Below, in pieces: positions 57,393 through 64,000 of a stretch of 64,000 bases of DNA. This DNA is from Parcubacteria group bacterium Greene0714_7 (GTDB lineage Bacteria; Patescibacteria; Paceibacteria; UBA9973; UBA2103), in NCBI GenBank assembly GCA_007378985.1, contig VMHB01000001.1, positions 1 through 64,000 on the forward strand, given 5' to 3'. Every line of letters starts with the position of its first letter. The stretch's first letter is position 1. Below the pieces are notes generated by a model. That model made no database searches. It saw nothing but the letters and a program-made list of their open reading frames with translations, and was not told the DNA's origin. A program made the translations under genes and the position numbers.

Positions 57393-57465
57393 TTAGCCAA
57401 TAGCCACTAGGGTATAGGGTCTAGGCTCTCCCTAATAACTAGTGGCTATACCCTAATGGCTAATT
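57393..57465. repeat. TAGGGTTTAGGG-family repeat, double copy
   Basis: AGCCACTAGGGTATAGGGTC, then an inverted stretch TAGTGGCTATACCCTAATGG. It lies between two divergent genes and ends 1 bp before the ATG of the FtsB-like gene, so it occupies its whole upstream region. Confidence 0.75.
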
Positions 57466-57466
57466 C

Positions 57467-57841
57467 ATGACTCCCAAACAATGGAAACGGCTCTTTGCTC
57501 GCACTCTGCTCTGGGCAGGTTTTTTGGTTGGTGGGGCAATTTTGATTGTGTTTGCCTTTACTACATGGAATGTGTACATAAAAGAACGAGAGGCTCGGAT
57601 TCAGCATAAAAATGAGGTGCATGCACTATCTGAGCTTTCAAATCGGAAAGCCACACTCACTGAAAATCTACAAAAATTTGATACTCCACGAGGAATTGAA
57701 GAAGAAGTGCGAAAACGCTTTCCTGTAGCAAAACCAGGAGAAGAGGAGATTATGCTTATTGCTCCAAAACCCACTCCCAAAGCAACAAGCACTTCCAGCG
57801 CTACTTTTTGGAAAGGGTTGCTAGGCTGGTGGCCATGGTAA
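57467..57841 (+). CDS. FtsB/DivIC-like septum formation protein
   Basis: This 124-aa protein has a single TM helix (residues 14-33) followed by a coiled coil (EREARIQHKNEVHALSELSNRKATLTENLQKF) and the short EEEVRKRFPVAKPGEEEIMLI, which matches the RxxYGMAKPGE end of FtsB/DivIC. Such proteins form the divisome complex with FtsL and FtsQ. The end is Pro/Thr/Ser rich. Confidence 0.8.
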   Translation: MTPKQWKRLFARTLLWAGFLVGGAILIVFAFTTWNVYIKEREARIQHKNEVHALSELSNRKATLTENLQKFDTPRGIEEEVRKRFPVAKPGEEEIMLIAPKPTPKATSTSSATFWKGLLGWWPW

Positions 57842-57843
57842 TT

Positions 57844-57915
57844 GTGCGGGATGGGAGAATCGAACTCCCGCCCGATGCTTGGGAAGCACCAGTTCTGCCA
57901 CTAAACTAATCCCGC
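57844..57915 (-). tRNA. tRNA-Gly (CCC)
   Basis: On the minus strand GCGGGAT pairs with ATCCCGC; the anticodon stem-loop is GGTGC-TTCCCAA-GCATC, giving CCC; T-arm GGGAG-TTCGATT-CTCCC. Discriminator A, no encoded CCA. Confidence 0.93.
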
Positions 57916-58011
57916 TCTATGGAGAATAATAGGATACCAAAGACTCTGGAGCAATAAGTGACTAGTTTTTTCGAGGGTGATATACTATCCAAACTAATAA
58001 ATTAAAACTCT

Positions 58012-58269
58012 ATGGATCAGCCAACACAGCAAAAAACAGTCGCTATATACTCAACGCCTACTTGCCATTTCTGCCAAATGACAAAGGAGTTTTTTACAGA
58101 AAAGGGTATCGAGTTTACCAACTATGATGTCTCAAAGGATCTTGAGCGTCGCCAAGAAATGTTCAACATAACGAGTCAAATGGGTGTTCCAGTAACAGTT
58201 ATCGGAGATGATGTAGTTATCGGTTTTGACAAGGAAAAGCTTTCAGAGCTTCTCAATATCACCGCCTAA
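58012..58269 (+). CDS. glutaredoxin-like protein (NrdH/YruB type)
   Basis: This 85-aa protein has the thioredoxin fold: VAIYSTPTCHFCQMTKEFFTEKGIEF with redox CHFC, NYDVSKDLERRQEM and SQMGVPVTVIGDDVVIGFD with cis-Pro. It is a small redoxin of the glutaredoxin/NrdH group; glutathione use cannot be told. A strong terminator overlaps its end. Confidence 0.92.
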   Translation: MDQPTQQKTVAIYSTPTCHFCQMTKEFFTEKGIEFTNYDVSKDLERRQEMFNITSQMGVPVTVIGDDVVIGFDKEKLSELLNITA

Positions 58270-58303
58270 TAAAAAACCCGCCAATTGGCGGGTTTTTTAT
58301 TGT
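58268..58303 (+). terminator. intrinsic terminator after redoxin gene
   Basis: ATAAAAAACCCGCCAA and TTGGCGGGTTTTTTAT form a stem of 16 bp with almost no loop, with A6 and T6. Can act on both strands. Confidence 0.9.
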
Positions 58304-58452
58304 GTGGTCACGAATATTTTTCCTGACGGAAAAATTTCTCGACCTCCTCTCGGTACGATTTTCTAATCGCCGGCTCACGGTCGCTTTGCGACATCGCTCC
58401 ACCTGGCACAAAAGCAGAAAATCTCCCGCAGGGGAGATGTTTCTGTCTTCTG
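58304..58452 (-). terminator. tRNA-Arg trailer with long hairpin
   Basis: The 150-bp region between the redoxin terminator and the tRNA-Arg gene has no gene. Near its right end GGCACAAAAGCAGAAAA pairs with TTTCTGTCTTCTGTGCC around TCTCCCGCAGGGGAGA (58407-58455), which would be the 3' trailer/terminator of the tRNA on the minus strand. Confidence 0.55.
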
Positions 58453-58524
58453 TGCCCTCAGCCAGAATCGAACTGACATCCTCTCCTTAGGACGGAGTAG
58501 CTCTATCCATTGAGCTATGAGGGC
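58453..58524 (-). tRNA. tRNA-Arg (CCT)
   Basis: On the minus strand GCCCTCA pairs with TGAGGGC; D-arm GCTC-AATGGAT-AGAGC; anticodon loop GTCCTAA, giving CCT; T-arm with GTTCGATTC. Discriminator A and no CCA. Confidence 0.9.
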
Positions 58525-58576
58525 GTTTGGGCAAATGTTGCGTGCCCTAGTCTAACACGATGCTATACTTTTTTGC

Positions 58577-58867
58577 ATGGATGAACAAAAATTAAGCGAG
58601 ATGTACGAGTTTACAAAGGAGAATAACCATATGCTCAAAGCAATGCGCCGTGATGCATTTATTGGAGGCATTATAAAGTTCGTAATTTGGGTTGCTTTGT
58701 TTATTGTATTGCCTTATATAGCATGGCTCTTCATTCAACCGTATTTGCAAGGAGTAGTGGATACCTATCAGAATGTTCAAAAAACGACGAGTGCCGTGAG
58801 TAACACTACAACCGCTAATCTTTCTAAAATAGATGAGCTTTTAAAGAAGTTTGGGGGTGGGCAGTAG
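58577..58867 (+). CDS. 96-aa single-TM hypothetical protein
   Basis: The protein has a charged N-terminal helix (MDEQKLSEMYEFTKENNHML), one or two hydrophobic segments (residues 30-57, IIKFVIWVALFIVLPYIAWLFI) and a Ser/Thr-rich tail ending KIDELLKKFGGGQ. TATACT lies 7 nt before the ATG (leaderless). The family is common in Parcubacteria, but the function is not known. Confidence 0.65.
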   Translation: MDEQKLSEMYEFTKENNHMLKAMRRDAFIGGIIKFVIWVALFIVLPYIAWLFIQPYLQGVVDTYQNVQKTTSAVSNTTTANLSKIDELLKKFGGGQ

Positions 58868-58909
58868 AACCTAGATTTTAGCCATAAATTCGGCTAGAAT
58901 ATGCAGATT

Positions 58910-58982
58910 GCTGGGATAGCTCAGTTGGTAGAGCGCGCCCCTGAAGAGGGTGAGGTCCCCGGTTCGAACCCGGGTCCCAGCA
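58910..58982 (+). tRNA. tRNA-Phe (GAA)
   Basis: GCTGGGA pairs with TCCCAGC; D-arm GCTC-AGTTGGTA-GAGC; anticodon stem-loop CGCCC-CTGAAGA-GGGTG, giving GAA; T-arm CCCGG-TTCGAAC-CCGGG. Discriminator A; no CCA encoded. Confidence 0.95.
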
Positions 58983-59015
58983 CATTTAAAAGTTTGTTAT
59001 AATTTCTTAAACACT

Positions 59016-59618
59016 ATGGATTTTAAGGATGTCCCTAAGCACTACGCATCGCGAACGCATGAAAAAATGCAAGAGGTTTTAATGAATCCAAGCGCTCCAG
59101 GGCCTGCAATTCATTACTACATGATCCGAGGGGGCTCTGATCAGCGTAACGTTACCGTTTGGGAACCAGGGCTTGTGAACGGTGAATATATCAAGACCTA
59201 TGGCCATTACCATGTTGGCGATCTTGATGAAAACTACTGGATTATTCTTGGAGAAGGTATTGCGCTTCTTCAGAAGCGCGCACTTGATGCATCGGGGAAT
59301 CCGCAAGCAGATGTTATAGAAGAGTTTCGTGCACTCTCTGTAAAAGCAGGGGATACGGTATACATGCCAAAAGATTTTGGGCACTTGGTAGTTAACACGG
59401 GGAAAACATATTTCGTAACAGCTGATGATAGTCCTGTCGATTTTGAAGAGCGCGACCCAGTGTCCTTACCAGGGCATGCTGATTACAAGCCAGTACAACA
59501 GATGCAAGGTTTTGCCTATTATGTAATCGAAAAAGATGGCAAGCCTGCGCTCGTGAAAAATCCAAAATACAAAGAAGTTCAGAAAACTGATTTTGGCGAT
59601 CTACCTGTTGTGGGTTAA
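59016..59618 (+). CDS. cupin-type glucose-6-phosphate isomerase
   Basis: This 200-aa protein is the metal-dependent cupin phosphoglucose isomerase, converting glucose-6-P and fructose-6-P. IKTYGHYHVGDLDENYWIILGEGIALLQ shows the first cupin motif (GHYH...E...GEG), and MPKDFGHLVVNTGKTYFV the second with His. It is the family otherwise typical for archaea (PF06560). The start at 59016 is preferred since upstream starts lie in the tRNA-Phe gene; TATAAT at 58998-59003 lies 12 nt upstream. Confidence 0.9.
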   Translation: MDFKDVPKHYASRTHEKMQEVLMNPSAPGPAIHYYMIRGGSDQRNVTVWEPGLVNGEYIKTYGHYHVGDLDENYWIILGEGIALLQKRALDASGNPQADVIEEFRALSVKAGDTVYMPKDFGHLVVNTGKTYFVTADDSPVDFEERDPVSLPGHADYKPVQQMQGFAYYVIEKDGKPALVKNPKYKEVQKTDFGDLPVVG

Positions 59619-59624
59619 GACACA

Positions 59625-59723
59625 AATAAAAAACCGCCCCTAAAACATTCGCGAAGCGAATGTTCGGGCGAACAAATCCTGACATACAAATGTCGAGATT
59701 TGTTTTAGCCGGGTTTTTTTTAT
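59625..59723. terminator. composite three-hairpin terminator
   Basis: Outer AAAAAACCG(C)CCC and AGCCGGGTTTTTTTT pair; inside are ACATTCGC-GAA-GCGAATGT and AACAAATC ... GATTTGTT, the latter with a nested GACAT/ATGTC. It forms a cloverleaf-like structure between convergent genes (GPI and hsp20) and may serve both. Confidence 0.65.
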
Positions 59724-60200
59724 TTAACCTTTAACTTTGAGTTTTGTTTGTCGATTCTTATTTATTTTTGGAAGTTTGAGCGTGAGGAGGCCGTGTTTTT
59801 CACTCGCTTCAGCTGAATCAACATCAATTTCTGCAGGAAGCACGATTGTTCTCGCAAATGCTCCCCAATACAGCTCTCGGTATACATATCCATCCTCACT
59901 CACTTCTTTTTGGTCAACTCTCTTTCCCTGTATTGTCACCATATCTCTCGTGATAGCAATATCGAGGTCTTCTGGGCGTACTCCTGCCACGAGTGCACGA
60001 ATCATAATGTCTGAATCATTTTGGTACACATCGACGGTAAGTTGTGCGGCACCTGGCTCTTCACGCTCCGGAATGCTAGCGAGCGTAACATCTTCATCGT
60101 ATGAAGAGCTTTGTGCAGGTGTTTTTTCTTCAAAGGTATCAAAGTCGTTGTCAAAGTTAGCACCAGTAAGTCGATCGAAGAATGAGGGTTTTTTTGCCAT
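59724..60200 (-). CDS. small heat shock protein Hsp20 (alpha-crystallin domain)
   Basis: This 158-aa chaperone holds unfolded proteins. The alpha-crystallin domain is residues 50-150: LTVDVYQNDSDIMIRALVAGVRPEDLDIAITRDMVTIQGKR, YVYRELYWGAFARTIVLPAEI and HGLLTLKLPKI (the LTLxLPK motif). The N-terminus is variable and acidic. It is 13 bp from the prsW-like gene. Confidence 0.93.
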   Translation of the reverse strand: MAKKPSFFDRLTGANFDNDFDTFEEKTPAQSSSYDEDVTLASIPEREEPGAAQLTVDVYQNDSDIMIRALVAGVRPEDLDIAITRDMVTIQGKRVDQKEVSEDGYVYRELYWGAFARTIVLPAEIDVDSAEASEKHGLLTLKLPKINKNRQTKLKVKG

Positions 60201-60213
60201 GGTACTAAAATTA

Positions 60214-60951
60214 TTATTTTTTTCTTCTTCTCATAAATATCTTTTCCCACCAAAGTGGACGGGTCAGACTTTTGATACGTTCAAGTGCAAGTAGTACGAA
60301 AATGATACCAAACCACACGCCCAAGAAAACCGTGAGTGTAGCACCTGATCCACTAGTGATTATAAGGAAATTAAAGAATGCATGCAACAGAATTGCGAGG
60401 ATAACTCCTATGATGCCGTACCAAATTTTTTGTATTCGTTCTCGATAGTATGCAAATGCGAGTGCTCCACCAATCACCGATGATGAGAGGACGTGTACTA
60501 ATGTTGCTCCGATAAAACGAAGATTTCCAGACACTAAGCTTTCAAAGAATTGTCCATTTGCGAGAGGAGTGAAAATAAAAAGCGTGTTTTCGAGAGCAGC
60601 GAAGCCCAAAGAAACGGTGATGAGGTACATTGGAAAATCAATAGGTTCATCGGCATCGCGCTTTCGGAGAATCATTACATATGCAATTAAGAATTTTGTA
60701 ACTTCTTCAATGCCTGCCCATATGAGGATGAGTGGAAAGCTCATATCGAAATACATCGCAGCGACTTGCTGGAAGGGAAGAACAATGAGGACTCCCACCA
60801 TACCCGACGTAAATGCTAGGAAGATGAGTTTTCTAGGTTCTGGGCGTTTAGAGTCTTCAAAGAGCCAAAAGGTAAGCCAAATGAGTGTTGGTATTAAGCT
60901 CAAGAGAAATGCCACGATAGCTGATTCAGTTCCTGAAAGGATGGGGAGCAT
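60214..60951 (-). CDS. PrsW-family intramembrane protease-like protein
   Basis: This 245-aa protein has eight TM segments and the conserved motifs of PrsW: WAGIEEVTKFLIAY (EExxK), GFAALENTLFIF (ExxxN-like), RFIGATLVHVLSSSVIG (H) and LHAFFNFLI (HxxxN). In Bacillus PrsW starts degradation of an anti-sigma factor; here the substrate is unknown. On the same strand as hsp20. Confidence 0.88.
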   Translation of the reverse strand: MLPILSGTESAIVAFLLSLIPTLIWLTFWLFEDSKRPEPRKLIFLAFTSGMVGVLIVLPFQQVAAMYFDMSFPLILIWAGIEEVTKFLIAYVMILRKRDADEPIDFPMYLITVSLGFAALENTLFIFTPLANGQFFESLVSGNLRFIGATLVHVLSSSVIGGALAFAYYRERIQKIWYGIIGVILAILLHAFFNFLIITSGSGATLTVFLGVWFGIIFVLLALERIKSLTRPLWWEKIFMRRRKK

Positions 60952-60970
60952 ACGGATATTCTAACGCATT

Positions 60971-61056
60971 GATTAGCCACTAAGTGTTAGCCACTAGCCA
61001 TTAGGGAAGTATGCGATAGTTTCAGAACCCTAAACCCTAATGGCTATACCCTAGTT
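60971..61056. repeat. TAGGGTTTAGGG-family repeat at valS stop
   Basis: TTAGCCACTAAGTGTTAGCC, ACTAGCCATTAGGG, then ACCCTAAACCCTAATGGCTA and TACCCTAG. The last four codons of valS on the minus strand (ACT AGG GTA TAG) are made of repeat sequence, so the repeat provides the valS stop. Confidence 0.75.
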
Positions 61057-63215
61057 TTTGGCCAGGGAGCAACCATTAATAGCTTGGTCTCCTTTTGAGG
61101 AAGATATGTCCATATCTCTTCAGTTACGAATGGCATGAATGGATGGAGGAGCCTTAGGAAGTGGTTCAGTGTCTCGTAGAGGAGTTTTTGCCTGGAGGCT
61201 TTCTCTTTTTCATTAGCTCCCTTGAGTATTGGTTTTGATGCTTCAATTATTTCGTCCGCAAATCTGTGCCAGATGAAGTGGTAAAGAATATCAAACGCAA
61301 GGTCGATTCTGAATTTTTCAATGTTTTCAGAAACACTCTTTGCCATGTCAGCTACTTCTATAGCTATCTGCGTATCTTCTCTTGTATACGGAGCATCTTG
61401 GGTATTACCACCACCATTCTCAAGGACAAACCGAGCTATGTTCCAAATTTTATTTGCGAAGTTTTTATATCCCCGTATTTTTTCTTCAGAAATTTTACTA
61501 TCGGTTCCTGGTGCCATGCCCGCAATTAAAGAAACACGCACTGCATCCATACCGTACTTTGCCGCCATATCCAATGGGTCAATGTTGTTGCCTAAGGATT
61601 TTGAAATCTTTCGGCCTTGTCCGTCACGAACTAATCCATGAAGATAGACTTTTTTGAACGGCACCTCATCGAGGAGGAATCCACTCATGAGAATCATGCG
61701 GGCTACCCAGAAGAAGAGAATATCGTATCCAGTTTCAAGGATTGATGTCGGGTGGAATGTTTTTAAATCTTTTGTTGTGTTAGGCCAGCCCAAGGTCGAG
61801 AATGTCCATAATCCAGCAGAGAACCACGTGTCCAAAGTATCTGGGTCTTGTTCCCACCCGGCGCCTTCTGGTGCAACTGCCCCAACATATGTCTCTTCAC
61901 CTCGATACCATACTGGTATACGATGCCCGAACCATATTTGGCGTGAAATACACCAATCACGAAGGTTGTCTATCCAGTGGAAGTATGTTTTTTCGTATCT
62001 CTCAGGTGTAATGTCTACTGCCTTACTCTCGACGGTCTCCCGCATCATTTTTCTTAGGGTTGTTTTCTTTCCATTTTTTTCAAACTCAGCATTAACCCCC
62101 ACAAACCATTGACGCTTTACTTGAGGTTCTATAGTGCCTCCACCACGACTGTTTGTTGCAATGTTGTGGACATATTTCTCATCAATTTTATCAATGAGCC
62201 CTTTTGCTTTGAGCTTCTCAATGATTAGTGGACGAGCTTTTTTGATATGGCTCCCTTGAAATTCTCCTGCTATAGGGAGGAGAAGTCCGCGGTCGTCTAT
62301 GACTTGCTCTATATCAAGCCCGTGGCGTTTCGCAATCTCGAAGTCCACCACCGAGTGCGCTGGTGTAATGGTCATTACACCCGAACCCATTTCCATGTCA
62401 GCTGCTTTGTCTTTAATGATTGTTGCAGTGATGGGTCCGTTTATCCACTCAAGATCAAATGTCTGTCCATGTTTCCATTCGCTGTACCTCGTATCATCTG
62501 GATGCATCACAACATATTTATCACCGAACTTTGTTTCAGGGCGTACAGTGCCGATGACAAATGGTCCGTATTTGAAATAGTAGAATGGAACGGATTCTTC
62601 TACGTAGTCCATTTCATCATCCGAAACGGTAGTTTGGAGTTTTGGGTCCCAGTTTACGATTCGGTATCCGCGATAAATGAGACCAGCATTGTACATTCGT
62701 ACAAAGGCCTCCATGACGGCATGGTATCTCGCGCTATCCATAGTGTAGGCGTAGCGAGAAAAATCTAGTGAAGCGCCGACACGTTTCATCTGTTCAATAA
62801 TAGTTTTTTCGCTCTCTTTCACGAATACATCTATTCGTTTCAAAAGCTCATCTCGTCCAAGGTCATGACGGGTTTTTTTCTCTTTCTTATAGATTTCTCC
62901 CTCCACCTTTGACTGGGTAGCGATTGCAGCAGAGTCGGCGCCAGGAATCCAGAGTGTTTTTTTGCCACTCATGCGAGCATGGCGAATGAGTATGTCTTCA
63001 ATAACGAGCATCAATGCTGAGCCCATATGGAGAATGCCGGTAACATTTGGTGGGGGAAGTATCATTGAAAATGACTCCGCGCGTTCTTCCGTACCTTGTG
63101 GTGTAACAATAGGTGGGAGGTTGTCGGGATTGAAATAGCCACTTTCTTCCCAGCGTGTATAGATGGCCTCTTCCGTTTCTTTTGAATTATATGGTTGTAG
63201 AAATTTTGGATCCAT
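61044..63215 (-). CDS. valS: valyl-tRNA synthetase
   Basis: ValRS charges tRNA-Val and edits Thr. The 723-aa protein is short because the C-terminal coiled-coil arm of the usual about 880-aa enzyme is missing. Visible are PPPNVTGILHMGSALM (the HIGH-like motif, normally HMGH, has Ser as last residue), the editing part GTVRPETKFGDKYVVMHPDD, NWDPKLQTTVSDDEM, DTWFSAGLWTFSTLGWP, and GRKISKSLGNNIDPL (KMSKS). The end is encoded by repeat sequence (TRV stop). Located 11 bp from tsaD. Confidence 0.95.
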   Translation of the reverse strand: MDPKFLQPYNSKETEEAIYTRWEESGYFNPDNLPPIVTPQGTEERAESFSMILPPPNVTGILHMGSALMLVIEDILIRHARMSGKKTLWIPGADSAAIATQSKVEGEIYKKEKKTRHDLGRDELLKRIDVFVKESEKTIIEQMKRVGASLDFSRYAYTMDSARYHAVMEAFVRMYNAGLIYRGYRIVNWDPKLQTTVSDDEMDYVEESVPFYYFKYGPFVIGTVRPETKFGDKYVVMHPDDTRYSEWKHGQTFDLEWINGPITATIIKDKAADMEMGSGVMTITPAHSVVDFEIAKRHGLDIEQVIDDRGLLLPIAGEFQGSHIKKARPLIIEKLKAKGLIDKIDEKYVHNIATNSRGGGTIEPQVKRQWFVGVNAEFEKNGKKTTLRKMMRETVESKAVDITPERYEKTYFHWIDNLRDWCISRQIWFGHRIPVWYRGEETYVGAVAPEGAGWEQDPDTLDTWFSAGLWTFSTLGWPNTTKDLKTFHPTSILETGYDILFFWVARMILMSGFLLDEVPFKKVYLHGLVRDGQGRKISKSLGNNIDPLDMAAKYGMDAVRVSLIAGMAPGTDSKISEEKIRGYKNFANKIWNIARFVLENGGGNTQDAPYTREDTQIAIEVADMAKSVSENIEKFRIDLAFDILYHFIWHRFADEIIEASKPILKGANEKEKASRQKLLYETLNHFLRLLHPFMPFVTEEIWTYLPQKETKLLMVAPWPKTRV

Positions 63216-63226
63216 AATAGAGAATG

Positions 63227-64000
63227 TTACTCTCCAAGCTTTAAATTCCCAAGCGCCGACAAATTGCTTGCGGTACGTGTTCCCGATAGGTGACGGAGAT
63301 AGCCAGCTACACCAATCATGATGGCGTTATCACCAGTGAGTGTTGCATCAGGAAATAAAAGTTGAATGTTTGAAAACTCTTCATCTACTAATGCGGTAAG
63401 TGCGCGTTTAATTTCAGTATTTGCAGAAACACCGCCACCGACCGCTAGGATTTTTGGCTCAGTTGCTTCAAGTGCTCGTTTGGTTTTTATTATCACGACA
63501 TCGCGTGCTGCGTCTTCAAATGCTTCTGCTATTTGTTCTTTGACTTTCTCGTCAATTTTATCCATGTCACGAAGTTTATAGAGCACTGCGGTTTTTAAAC
63601 CTGAGAAAGAAAAGTCGCATGTATCGTCCTTCGCCATTGGCCTTGGAAATGAGATTTCATTTTTTTCACCCCGCGCCCGTGACCTTGAAGCAACTTCAGC
63701 AATCTGAGGCCCTCCTGGATAGGGAAGGTCAAGGAGTCGTGCAACTTTATCGAATGCTTCACCGATGGCGTCGTCTCTCGTTGCTCCAATGTGTTCGTAG
63801 ACAAAAGGCTCTTTCATTACTACAAACTCTGTGTGCCCACCTGAAATGAGGAATGCAAGGATAGGGAAGTGCATGGCGTTTAGGGTATAGCGTTTAGGGT
63901 TGAGAGGAACTTCGGATTGTTCTGTTGATTGCTGACTATCTACTTCCTGCTTCAGCAAAGCAGAGAAAATATGCCCCTCCATATGGTCGATCCCAATGAC
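63227..64000 (-). CDS. tsaD: tRNA threonylcarbamoyltransferase TsaD (partial, repeat insertion)
   Basis: TsaD transfers threonylcarbamoyl to A37 of ANN-decoding tRNAs. The gene runs off the window; visible are IDHMEGHIFSALL (metal His pair), AFLISGGHTEFVVM, GATRDDAIGEAFDKVARLLDLPYPGGPQI, FSFSGLKTAVL and AVGGGVSANTEIKRAL. Between HMEGHIFSALLKQ and FPILAFLISGGHTE about 24 residues are inserted (including PLNPKRYTLNAMH), encoded by a TAAACGC/ACCCTAAAC repeat in frame. In normal TsaD this spacing is about ten residues. The reading frame stays open. Confidence 0.92.
   Translation of the reverse strand, partial: VIGIDHMEGHIFSALLKQEVDSQQSTEQSEVPLNPKRYTLNAMHFPILAFLISGGHTEFVVMKEPFVYEHIGATRDDAIGEAFDKVARLLDLPYPGGPQIAEVASRSRARGEKNEISFPRPMAKDDTCDFSFSGLKTAVLYKLRDMDKIDEKVKEQIAEAFEDAARDVVIIKTKRALEATEPKILAVGGGVSANTEIKRALTALVDEEFSNIQLLFPDATLTGDNAIMIGVAGYLRHLSGTRTASNLSALGNLKLGE
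63876..63901. repeat. TAGGGTTTAGGG-family repeat inside tsaD
   Basis: GCGTTTAGGGTATAGCGTTT, then AGGGTT (plus strand) within the tsaD coding sequence; it is the same as the block at 56504-56522. Translated on the minus strand as NPKRYTLNA. Confidence 0.8.

Noticed and set aside
58302..58490. 62-codon ORF between redoxin terminator and tRNA-Arg
   Set aside because: It runs through the tRNA trailer hairpin and into the tRNA; Arg/Ser/Leu-rich random composition.
1..64000. CRISPR array, insertion sequence, integrase or prophage
   Set aside because: No regularly spaced direct repeats, no cas genes, no transposase/recombinase or phage structural genes were seen on either strand.
1..64000. UGA recoding to Gly as in Gracilibacteria/Absconditabacteria
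   Set aside because: UGA terminates many genes at the expected length (for example the pilin genes and the ABC transporter) and no conserved Gly positions are encoded by TGA.

Overview
The window looks like a piece of a Patescibacteria (CPR) genome, most likely a Parcubacteria-type lineage; this is an inference from the sequence alone. The reasons are: short, densely packed genes with frequent ATGA/TAATG overlaps; very few Shine-Dalgarno sequences and many promoters whose -10 box lies only 6-10 nt before the start codon (leaderless mRNAs); tRNA genes without encoded CCA; many tiny single-TM or zinc-ribbon proteins; short versions of ubiquitous enzymes (for example a 723-aa ValRS); and typical CPR envelope genes (pseudopilins, Gmad2, MliC, O-antigen-ligase/TPR, MurJ, LemA/HtpX). 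TGA is used as a normal stop, so there is no UGA recoding.

Layout. 0-2 kb: end of a pseudopilin operon with repeat sequences in the leader-coding parts. 2-9 kb: GIY-YIG protein, Pif1/RecD-like helicase, secreted/anchored proteins and a GH18 hydrolase. 9-18 kb: purine synthesis locus (purL with PurS-like N-terminus, methyltransferase, purQ, purE, an ArsR regulator with matching palindromes, purM, purC). 18-26 kb: typA, a thioredoxin-like/DsbB disulfide pair, a DEAD-box helicase with a long structured leader, Gmad2 and MliC envelope proteins, a cupredoxin. 26-31 kb: LUD protein, ABC exporter, nucleotide-kinase-like protein, archaeal-type (PurO-like) IMP cyclohydrolase, degenerate zincin; two related palindromic elements bracket this block. 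31-37 kb: msrA/half-MFS/msrB, bactofilin-like membrane protein, peroxiredoxin, Nth and MutY homologues that both lack the usual Fe-S ligands, MFS. 37-46 kb: RNase J, oligopeptide-binding protein, SecG, groES-groEL, LemA, HtpX. 46-50 kb: two tiny peptides with a shared promoter/leader block, tRNA-Ser followed by two large inverted repeats whose arms copy the tRNA 3' end, VKOR, an L,D-transpeptidase/S11 carboxypeptidase fusion, RNase P RNA. 50-64 kb: O-antigen-ligase/TPR protein, MurJ, lepA preceded by a partial duplicate of its own start, FtsB-like protein, three tRNAs, cupin phosphoglucose isomerase, Hsp20, PrsW, ValS and a truncated tsaD.

The genes combine core information processing (EF4, BipA, ValRS, TsaD, RNase P, RNase J, DEAD helicase), a partial but clustered purine pathway, protein/oxidative repair (Msr, Prx, Grx, DsbB, VKOR, GroEL, Hsp20, HtpX) and surface functions. 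The most distinctive feature is the amount of short interspersed repetitive sequence: a TAGGGTTTAGGG/TAAACGC family at many gene borders that has entered tsaD in frame and supplies the stop codons of lepA and valS; hairpin elements in prepilin leaders; a pair of covarying palindromes; a mirrored GATCC-containing element flanking the lemA segment; and tRNA-Ser-armed palindromes.
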